Origin: an uncultured Oscillospiraceae bacterium
GTDB lineage: Bacteria; Bacillota; Clostridia; Oscillospirales; Ruminococcaceae
Direction of reading: 5' to 3'
Assembly (NCBI GenBank): GCA_900542145.1
Contig: UQMF01000012.1
Span: 4,214-68,213, forward strand
DNA length: 64,000 nt
Positions 1 to 7,700 of the stretch are shown piece after piece (the first letter of the stretch is position 1; each line of letters begins with the position of its first letter). The notes beneath the pieces are model-generated. The model saw only the letters and a list, made by a program, of their open reading frames with translations. It ran no database searches and was not told where the DNA came from. The translations under genes and the position numbers were made by a program.

Positions 1-39
1 TCTGTCCATATGGAACAGCTTCTTCAGCGGGTATGCCAT
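1..39 (-). CDS. 5' end of an unidentified gene running off the window
   Basis: Only the first 13 codons are visible on the minus strand, reading MAYPLKKLFHMDR. An AGAGGTG ribosome binding site lies a few bases upstream of the ATG at 39, and a TTGACT-N17-TACAAT promoter at 175-203 faces it, so this is probably a real gene with a leader of about 130 bases. Too little protein is present to name a family. Confidence 0.5.
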   Translation of the reverse strand, partial: MAYPLKKLFHMDR

Positions 40-174
40 AATATCACCTCTCGTTTGGTACGTTAATTCATATTATGCGGAACATCACCGCAATTTATTC
101 GAAATTTGCGTTGATTAGCAAATAAAGCTTACACTATCACATCAAAAAACGCTGTTTTTGGTAAGATTACAATT

Positions 175-203
175 ATTGTATCACATACCACCGCAAAAGT
201 CAA
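175..203 (-). promoter_or_regulatory. Sigma-A promoter for the minus-strand gene at the left edge
   Basis: On the minus strand the -35 is TTGACT (198-203) and the -10 is TACAAT (175-180), 17 bases apart. It is divergent from the fic promoter. Confidence 0.6.
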
Positions 204-226
204 GCGTTTTGGTGCTGAACGTACCG

Positions 227-255
227 TTGACAATCTGCATATAATAAGCTATAAT
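227..255 (+). promoter_or_regulatory. Consensus sigma-A promoter for the Fic gene
   Basis: TTGACA (227-232), 17-base spacer, TATAAT (250-255): a perfect consensus match. An AAGGAG ribosome binding site follows about 20 bases later, just before the fic start, so the leader is very short. Confidence 0.8.
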
Positions 256-289
256 ATATGCAGATAAACCGCAAAATAAGGAGAATCCC

Positions 290-1339
290 ATGCGAAAATT
301 CGACTACTCATTTCTGAAAAGAATCAGTGTGCCTGCCGACATAATGAACTCCGCAACCTCGATTTACGAGATGAAAGCAAAGGCGGAACTGCGACGTTCT
401 GACTTCGCGGAGGTATTCTCGGCGATGGAATCTGTGGCGAAGATACAGTCGGTGAAAAGCTCCAACGCCATCGAGGGGATAATTTCGACTGACAAGCGTA
501 TACGCGATATTGTGAACAAATCCACCGCGCCGCAGGGACATAACGAGCTGGAAATCGCGGGCTACCGTGATGCGTTAGACCTTATCCACGGCAGTTATTC
601 CGAGATTCCGTTCAGCGAAAAAAGCATACTGGAGCTGCACAGAATACTACTCCAGCCTAGCGGCGACGACCTCGCGGGGAGGTACAAAACGGAGGACAAT
701 TTCATCATGGAAACCGACCGTGAGGGAGTTCGCAGCGTGCGGTTCACGCCGATTCCCGCAGGCGAAACTGCCGCAGCGATGGAGCAGCTTATCCTTGCGT
801 ACCATGCCGCGTATTCGGACGCGGAAATCAATCCGCTTATGCTTATCCCGTGTGTAATTCTGGACCTCCTGTGTATTCACCCGTTCCGCGATGGAAACGG
901 CAGAATGTCAAGGCTGCTGTCGCTGTTACTGATGTACAAAAGCGGATTCAACGCCGGTAAATATGTGTCGATAGAGGAACAGATAAACACCTACAAGAAC
1001 TATTACTACACGTCGCTTCAGAAGTCCTCGGAGCGCTGGCACGAGAACGACAATAATTACTTTCCGTTCATCGAAAATTTCCTGTTCAATCTGAAAATGA
1101 GCTACTTTGAGCTGGACAGCAGATTTGCAAATTTCAAGGACAAGAAAATAACCAAGAAACAGCGGATCGAGGAGTTGGTAACGGGCAGTCTGCTGCCGGT
1201 TTCCAAGCGCGAGATATGCGAAAAACTGCCCGACATCAGCGTTACTACTGTCGAGGTTGAACTCGCAAGGCTGATTAAATCCGGCGAAATCGAGAAAATC
1301 GGGAATGGGCGGGGGACGGTGTACCGCAGCTGCCGTTAA
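290..1339 (+). CDS. Fic family protein (AMPylase-like), class II
   Basis: Fic proteins usually transfer AMP from ATP to a hydroxyl side chain of a target protein. The active-site motif HPFRDGNGR is complete near residue 197 and carries the catalytic His and the anion-binding Asn-Gly-Arg. An inhibitory helix motif SNAIEG at residues 58-63 fits the (S/T)xxxE(G/N) pattern of self-inhibited class II Fic proteins, which carry the helix at the N-terminus. The last 70 residues look like a winged helix that could bind DNA. At 349 residues the length is typical of this Fic plus winged-helix type. The start has a good AAGGAG site. It is monocistronic; no antitoxin partner is next to it. The target is unknown. 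Confidence 0.9.
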   Translation: MRKFDYSFLKRISVPADIMNSATSIYEMKAKAELRRSDFAEVFSAMESVAKIQSVKSSNAIEGIISTDKRIRDIVNKSTAPQGHNELEIAGYRDALDLIHGSYSEIPFSEKSILELHRILLQPSGDDLAGRYKTEDNFIMETDREGVRSVRFTPIPAGETAAAMEQLILAYHAAYSDAEINPLMLIPCVILDLLCIHPFRDGNGRMSRLLSLLLMYKSGFNAGKYVSIEEQINTYKNYYYTSLQKSSERWHENDNNYFPFIENFLFNLKMSYFELDSRFANFKDKKITKKQRIEELVTGSLLPVSKREICEKLPDISVTTVEVELARLIKSGEIEKIGNGRGTVYRSCR

Positions 1340-1728
1340 ACGAGCGACATCGGCTAGGCGATTGCTTGCCTGATAATCTTTTGTGGGTTTACGAATGAAT
1401 TATGGTAACCTCTAAAAACCGGGACACGAGCAGATTTCGTACATGACTTATATCAGATGCCAGGCGTTATACTAATTCCAATTACACACAATATGCACAA
1501 CCGAAACGTGTTTCTGGAATTAGTATCAACCGCAGCGTTTTCGCGAAGCGATAATGCGTATACTGTATGTATTTCAATGTTTGACAACGAAGCAGATGAT
1601 GAATAAAGAGTTTATTATAGATCAAAAGTCCTCGCAAAATCATACCATAACCTTGCGGTTATGGTATAATGAATGTGCACGCCGGGCGAACTGACGCACG
1701 GCTAACTAAAAAAGCGGAGGTAAACACT
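1340..1728. other. Non-coding stretch with a 12-bp inverted repeat
   Basis: No open frame here looks like a protein. It holds a perfect 12-bp inverted repeat, ATACTAATTCCA at 1469-1480 and TGGAATTAGTAT at 1515-1526, separated by 34 bases. The arms are AT-rich with no T-run, so it is not a usual terminator; it could be an operator or the end of a lost element. Confidence 0.4.
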
Positions 1729-2907
1729 ATGTCATTCCCGAACCCAGACGGTCAGAAGAAACTTGATGAAATGTACACAAAACTGAAGGAACACCTTTCT
1801 GACGAACGTATTGACCTGCTTCGCCGGTACTTTGAAGCGTCAAATAATTTCTATCAGATAATTACGTTAAAAAGGCTGTTTCGGATAATCAACAGCCAGA
1901 ACAGCGAAACGTATACCGAGGACGATTTTCTTGCTTATGCGGAGATAACCCGGCATGAGCGGCATTATTTTGAAATATACGGGCTTGATGAGATATTTGA
2001 GCGTCAGCCGGAAAGCACGCCGATAAACCGCCTGCTGATACATGAAAGCCTGCTGGAGTATAACGACTATGTTGAACTGTACTCGGAAAAGCAGGGCAGG
2101 GCATACTATGTCCCGGAAAAGGAAGTATTGCTAAAATACGAAGATGAGTTCTACTGCGAACAAACCTCACAGTTTCTGGCAATGCGTGAGTTCTGTACAA
2201 AAAATGCTAAAAAAAGTGATGATGAAGTGATTGAGGATCTGCTGTTTGCGATACTTTTTAATGTTAAGTGTGAGCATTCCTCTCCGTTTGACGCGCTGGA
2301 ATTTATAAACAAGTTTTCTGTGCGGCTTGATGTGAACAAAAAGAAGTTTCCCGAGTTTATCAGGTTGTACTGCGAACTGCACAACAACACGCGAAACCCG
2401 TTCCTCAACGGTTTCACCCCGAACGAATGGCTTCAGAGAACCGGAGATGGGACAGACAGCCGTTATCTTGACCCTAAGGATTTCTAAGCGGAATTGTCCG
2501 AAAAAAAGCAGCCTAAGAAGAAAGCAATCAAGTTCCGGACAATGGAAAGTCGTTTGTTATGGGTTGTACCGCCATATCAGAATAGGGCAGGGTGAAACTC
2601 TGGAATGGCTTCACGAAGCGATGCCTGATTTGACGACAACCATGCACACGCATTTTTTTCTGGACAACAGGGTGTGGAGGCAAGCTGCTGCAAATTTTCC
2701 AGCTATATGGAGGAAGATGAGTGTTACACCAACGAATACAAGCTGTGCGAGGCGCTAAGCATGGGGCAGAAATTCCTTTACATTTTCGACTTTGGCGAGG
2801 AACGGCGGATCTCCTGCAAGGCGCTTCGGGAGCTGAACGAGCCTGCCGAAAAGGCGGAGGTAGTGCATGTTTCCGGTGAAGCGCCGGAGCAGAACGGAGG
2901 TTACTGA
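1729..2907 (+). pseudogene. Broken pRiA4b ORF-3 (IS1096 TnpR-like) family gene
   Basis: The first frame gives 252 residues from an ATG at 1729 with a good GGAGG site (an upstream in-frame start at 1669 has none). It stops with TAA at 2485-2487, but the same frame continues past the stop with a Lys-rich linker (KKQPKKKAIKFRTM). After a frame change the sequence resembles the family core (LYRHIRIGQGETLEWLH, then FFLDNRVW), and after another shift at about 2675 it ends with KFLYIFDFGEERR and a tail ending GEAPEQNGGY, typical of the pRiA4b ORF-3-like fold. So one stop and at least two frameshifts break a gene of about 390 codons. The N-terminal part may still be translated; its function is unknown. 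The last fragment ends in a TGATG overlap with the UPF0158 gene, which shows the two were once an operon. Confidence 0.65.
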
Positions 2908-3308
2908 TGAGCAGAGAATGGATAGACCGTATCGCAGAAAAACTGGAGCAGGTTTCTGACGAAAACGAATTTTTATACAGAAAATCCACCGGTGAAATAA
3001 TATGCCGTGATCCGGAATTCCTTGATGAAAGCACACTAGAAGATATTGAAGTAAACTGGAAGGATTACATTCTGCTCCCCACGCAGTATGATATAAACGA
3101 ATACCGTATTATGCACGATTTTGCTGTGGAATGTCCCTATGAGCAGATGAGGGAGAAAATGCTTGCTTCGCTAAAAGGAAAGGGAGCATTCCGGCGGTTT
3201 AAGGATACGGTTTTCTATCTCGGGATACGCGACGATTGGTTTGCTTACAGGGATAATCGTTTCAGAGATATAGCAGAGCGTTGGTGTATGGATAATAAGC
3301 TGTTATGA
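2907..3308 (+). CDS. UPF0158 family protein
   Basis: The 133-residue protein matches the UPF0158 family by its central YDINEYRIMHDF segment and its C-terminal block KGAFRRFKDTV followed by a Trp/Tyr-rich end (WFAYRD, then a C-terminal RWCMDN). The biochemical role of the family is not known. The ATG overlaps the stop of the broken gene upstream by one base (TGATG), so translation was coupled to it; a GGAGG lies just upstream inside that gene. No frameshift is seen. Whether it is still expressed depends on reading through the decayed partner. Confidence 0.8.
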   Translation: MSREWIDRIAEKLEQVSDENEFLYRKSTGEIICRDPEFLDESTLEDIEVNWKDYILLPTQYDINEYRIMHDFAVECPYEQMREKMLASLKGKGAFRRFKDTVFYLGIRDDWFAYRDNRFRDIAERWCMDNKLL

Positions 3309-3342
3309 ATTGACTTTATAGGGTAACCGGCTAAAAAAGAGA

Positions 3343-3370
3343 TAACCATGTCATGAGGCATGGTTACTTT
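3343..3370 (+). terminator. Hairpin terminator after the UPF0158 gene
   Basis: TAACCATG (3343-3350) pairs with CATGGTTA (3359-3366), loop of 8, followed by CTTTCGTTT. Moderately strong. Confidence 0.55.
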
Positions 3371-3390
3371 CGTTTAAGGTATTTTGCTTG

Positions 3391-3750
3391 TCATTTTATA
3401 CTGCTCAACAGAGTGTGGTAGCATGATTGCAGCTTCTTGTAAACTTTCCTTTTGACTGCCGTTCTCCCGCTCTCATAATTCATCAGCGTATGCCTACAAA
3501 TCCCGACCGCCTCCGCAGCCTGCCGGATAGTCAGCCCGGCGCGAAGTCTGAGCACCTTCAGCCGCTTGCCGTCAGTAAGCGTATTCACATCACAAGCGCA
3601 CAGCAGGGAATCTTCCGGCTTCTTAGCCCCGACTATTCTTAAAGAGCCGCACCAGAATGCGGAATACAGCTCTGTGGAAATATACGGAAATGTTTCCACT
3701 GCCGACATATAGATAACCAAATAAAAATGCACTTCCGGAAGATAAAGCAT
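3391..3750 (-). CDS. Possible small XRE-type helix-turn-helix protein
   Basis: The C-terminal half reads as an HTH of the XRE/Cro type: KRLKVLRLRAGLTIRQAAE, then GICRHTLMNYE and a Lys/Arg-rich end. The N-terminal 55 residues match nothing I recognise, and no ribosome binding site precedes the start at 3750 or the internal ATG at 3708. It overlaps the sigma factor remnant head to head by about 45 bases. It may be a genuine small regulator with a wrong N-terminus or itself a fragment. Confidence 0.4.
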   Translation of the reverse strand: MLYLPEVHFYLVIYMSAVETFPYISTELYSAFWCGSLRIVGAKKPEDSLLCACDVNTLTDGKRLKVLRLRAGLTIRQAAEAVGICRHTLMNYESGRTAVKRKVYKKLQSCYHTLLSSIK

Positions 3751-4089
3751 CAGCAGAGCGAGGTCTACATAAACGAGCCTCTTGAAACAGACAGCGAGGG
3801 AAACACGCTGACGATAGCTGACATACTGTCGAGCGGCGTGAATATTGAAGAGGAAACGGAGCTCAGGATAAATTCGCAGAAGCTGTACAGATACATTGAT
3901 GAGGAGCTTGACGAGCGGGAAAAGGAGATAATCTGCAAACGGTACGGGATACGGGACGGCAGGGGATTCGTCTGCGAAGCGATGACCCAGCGGGAGATTG
4001 CGAAGCAGCTCAAAATCTCGCGCAGCTACATTTCGCGGATAGAGAAAAAGGCTTTAGAGAAGCTGCGCAGGCGGTTTGAGCAGGGATGA
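3706..4089 (+). pseudogene. C-terminal half of a sporulation sigma factor (SigK/SigE type)
   Basis: The frame gives EVYINEPLETDSEGN, then the region 4 helices with LDEREKEIICKRYGI, TQREIAKQL and ISRSYISRIEKKALEKL. This is the C-terminal part of the SigK/SigE family (compare SpoIIIC, the C-terminal half of split SigK in Bacillus subtilis). Core-binding region 2 is absent. Homology can be followed upstream of the ATG at 3727 (HIDNQIKMHFRK, comparable to the family's CIENEILM-F) and then vanishes, and the ATG lacks a ribosome binding site. It cannot work alone as a sigma factor. It is either a plain deletion relic or the distal half of a gene assembled by recombination; no recombinase gene is visible nearby. 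Confidence 0.7.
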
Positions 4090-4230
4090 TAAAGACTTTT
4101 TTCAATATTTGAACTCAGCTTGTTGAAATTCATTATTTCATCGCGGAGAAGCTTTGGAATAAGATCCGACGGCGTGTATATGTGACAGGTTTCATCAAGC
4201 GTACCTGCTTCTGCTGAACGAATAAAGGCG
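4090..4230. other. Intergenic, possible minus-strand remnant
   Basis: No supported gene. A minus-strand frame (about 4120-4253) encodes a short segment containing TPSDLIPKLLRDEIMNFNKL that has a protein-like composition, but it has no start signal and I do not recognise it. Confidence 0.2.
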
Positions 4231-4452
4231 ATGATAATTGAAACGGACGGCACCGGATTGATGAAAATTGCGGACTCCTATAAGAACAGCACAGTTAAGC
4301 ATAAGCTTGAGGTAACCGAACAGGCATTCAAAATAACGTTGCCGTTCAGAACTGAAGTAATGAACGGATTTAAATTAAGAAACAAGATGGTCGCAGCTGC
4401 GGCCATCTTGCATTTCATAGGGAATAGTGATAAAATGAAAGGGGAGGAGTGA
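4231..4452 (+). pseudogene. Possible C-terminal remnant of an AlbA/Schlafen-like DNA-binding ATPase
   Basis: The 73-codon frame contains DGTGLMKIADSYKNS followed by LEVTEQAFKITLP. These resemble the C-terminal end of AlbA_2/HATPase-type transcriptional regulators, where a GTGI-x-RI segment is followed by a short strand ending in ITLPN. There is no ribosome binding site and the conserved N-terminal domain is missing. The match is from memory of the family pattern and is weak. Confidence 0.3.
4383..4410. repeat. 28-base near-perfect palindrome
   Basis: CAAGATGGTC-GCAGCTGC-GGCCATCTTG is self-complementary except for one position that would still form a G-U pair in RNA. It lies in the end of the remnant above and is followed by CATTTCATAG, with no T-run, so it is not a classic terminator. 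Confidence 0.6.
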
Positions 4453-4706
4453 TACAATGAACATATCCGTTGAGTAATCATGTGTTTTTTTGCGCCAAAC
4501 TAAAAATATGAAAGCAAGACACGTGCAAAATACAATAAATGGTCTTTGTGCGGTGTTGCCTTAGTATTATATACCGATATCGGCAAAAATCAAAAGGATT
4601 TCCGGAGAACAATTTATCGAAATTGCCGATAGCGGCAGTCCGGAAAATGCTTGAAATGCGCCAGAACAGAATTTGTAAAATCCGGGTGCAAATTCTTATG
4701 AAGTTC
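4453..4706. other. Non-coding stretch upstream of the dockerin gene
   Basis: No supported gene. It holds an imperfect inverted repeat (TATCGGCAA near 4575 and TTGCCGATA near 4623). Confidence 0.35.
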
Positions 4707-4735
4707 TTGACAAATCTAAAATATTCCAGTATAAT
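4707..4735 (+). promoter_or_regulatory. Consensus sigma-A promoter for the GLUG/dockerin gene
   Basis: TTGACA (4707-4712), 17-base spacer, TATAAT (4730-4735): an exact consensus, unusual for a large secreted protein and predicting strong expression. Confidence 0.8.
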
Positions 4736-4794
4736 ATAAGGAATGATTTGGATAAAAGGGCTTTGCCCGGCAGACCGGACATTGGGAGGTACAT

Positions 4795-7700
4795 ATGACA
4801 AAAACAAGAAATCGGCTGATTTCAGTCGGAATAGGATTGCTGCTGTTTATCTCAGCGGCATTGTTTATCATTCCGCAGAAAACGGCAGGCGCGGAAACAT
4901 GGATCGAATCGGCGGCGGATTTTATAGTCGGCGAGGGCTCGCAAAGCGTGCCTTATCAGATAGCGACCGCCGAGGAGCTTGCTAATCTCGCGAAGATGGT
5001 GAACGACGGCAAAACCGATGAGAATACATATTTTGAGCTTGCCGCCAACATCGACCTCGGCGGCAAAGAGTGGACGCCGATAGGAACGAAAGACAACCAG
5101 TTCGCCGGTAAGCTTTTCGGCAACGGGAATACTATAAGCAATCTGACGATAAGCGGCGGCGAAGAAAAAGGTCTTTTTGCATACAGCAGCGGCGAGATCA
5201 AAAACCTTTACCTTGAAAATATAGATATTACGGCACGTATGAACGCAGGCGGCGTATGCGCGTATAACAGCGGAACTATTGAGGGCTGCGGCGTTTTAAG
5301 CGGAGCTGTCAAAAGCATCGGTCCTAACGGCGGTCAGTTCGGCGGTATCTGCGATGACAACAGCGGCACTGTCAGCCGGTGCTTTAGTAATGCAGCATTA
5401 AACGGAGCAAACAGCGCTGGTATTGTTTTCGTCAACAGAGCGAATGGCGTTGTACAGGATTGCTATAATACCGGCACGTTTGAGGGTTCCTCCTCTGCAA
5501 GCGGAATAAACCATAACAATTACGGCAAAATTAAAACCTGCCTGAATCTCGGAGCGGTGATTGCTGAAGACAAGATCTCTGAAGATGGCAGCGAAATAAG
5601 GGGTTACGGCATCTGCGGCATGAATATTTATGGCGCTTCAGTGGAAAACTGCTACAATGACAGCGATGTATGCTCCAGAGAGCTTGTCGGCGGTTTTACA
5701 TATAAAGTTACGGCTTTCGGCAAAACTACTGCCGAGCTTTGCGGCGATTCGCTCCCTGATGGCTTCGACGGCAGCGTCTGGAACGTGGGCGGCGTTGGAG
5801 GCATAGTCGATAAAGACGCAGCCGACAGATTCGCGGCAAAATCCTATTCATATCCGAGCCTTAACGGCGTAGGTTCTGCTGCGACAAGAGACGTCGAAGT
5901 CTATAATTTCAGCACGGACTCCACCCCGGACTGGCAGGAGTTTAAGTATATTAAAACGGTTGAAGACTTCAGGAAAATTGAAGATGATCTTTCCGGAAAC
6001 TACGTTCTTGCCAATGATATCGATTTTGGCGGCAATAGTTATCGTCCCATAGCGTATAAGAGCGGCACTTCCTTTACGGGAAAGTTCAGCGGCAACGGGC
6101 ATACCATCAGTAATATCAGTGTGAATTATGATTTTGATTTAGTCGGCCTGTTCGGAACGAACAAGGGTCTGATAATGAACCTTGCTGTAAGCGGCGAAGT
6201 TACCGGCGAGGAGTATATCGGCGGTATCTGTGCAAAGAATGAAGGCACGATCTACAGCTGCTCCTTTGACGGTGAAGTAAGGCAATCGGCGACCACGCAG
6301 CGTAAAGGCAAGGTCGGCGGTATATGCGGCACAAACTATGCAACAATATCCAACTGCTTTAACTCGGCTGATGTAAGCGGTAATGATTATATAGGCGGCA
6401 TTTGCGGAGAAATGTGTGGTAAAGACCCTGTAGTAGTGTACTGTGTTAGCGTTGGCAAGGTCAGCGGTTTCACAGGCTCTGCAATTGTCGGCGGTATCTG
6501 CGGATATGGCGCCAACGTTTCCTATGGCGGCAGCCCAGAATTGAGCCATTGCCGGTTTGACATGGATGTCAGTGGGTCAATAAACCTTATCAATAGCGGG
6601 GGTGCCATAACCAATAGAGGCGATAATTTCTCCTACAATACCGAGTTCCTTTGCGGCGATAATATCGGCAGCTTCGACCCCGATATCTGGAATGCAGCAA
6701 AGGGAGTTGTTGTTACACCCGATGCAAAAGACGGCAAATTCGGCACAAAAACCTGCTATTATATGAGCCTTAAGTGCTTCGGCGAATCCGGAGGAGTCAG
6801 CAGCGATGTCTTTAACTTCGCCTGCGCAGGCGGCAGCGACGACTGGCAGCCCTACACTCTTATCAGCTCTGAAGATGTTTTTCGTACCTATTGGCAGTCG
6901 GATGTGAAGTGGTCTGAAAATTTCGTTCTCGGCGACGATATAACCCTTGCCTATTCCCTGGCGCCTAATGATTTAATTCCAACGAGCCTGAGTACGGGTA
7001 CGTTCAGCGGCAGGTTCAGCGGCAACGGTCACACGGTAACCCTGACAGACGACAGCACCTGTGGACTGTTTGGCACAAACAAGGGCACTATCATTAATCT
7101 TGCGGTCAAGGGCAATATTGACAGTTCGGCTGGAAGCAGCATGAGTAATTATTCCGGCGGTATCTGCGCAGTAAACGACGGTATGATTTACGGCTGCTCC
7201 TTTGATGGAAAAATTAATGGCGGTGCAAACAATACCGGCGCTGTCTGCGGTCGTAATAACGAAACGATCAGCAACTGCTTTGCCCTGGCAAATGTTAAAG
7301 CCACGAATGGCAATGTCGGCGGTATCGCTGCGCTTGGCAAAGAGGGTTCTGAGCTGAAATCCTGCTACTTTGTAGGTACAGCATTCAGTAATAGCACAGT
7401 GGGGCTAATCAGTCTTTCTTCCTCTGAAAATTGCTATTACAACAAAGAGGTTTGCCAATTTGACGAAGAACAAAGCAGCACAGGTCTTACAACCCTGGAA
7501 ATGACGTCTTACAGCGCGCTTGCAAAGATGATCCTTACCGATGATATCTGGGAGAAGCTGCCCAACGATACAGCGAACGGAGTTGCATATTATCCCTCGT
7601 TCAAGGGAAGCACCTATGTACCGTCCGTTAAGTACACCGCAAAGCTTGAGCTGAACCGCGTCGGCGATGAAGCTCCTGTTTATGGCGACGACATTGAGTT

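Noticed and set aside
290..1339. Fic toxin with an adjacent antitoxin
   Set aside because: The protein carries its own inhibitory motif and no small partner gene is next to it; a class II stand-alone Fic fits better.
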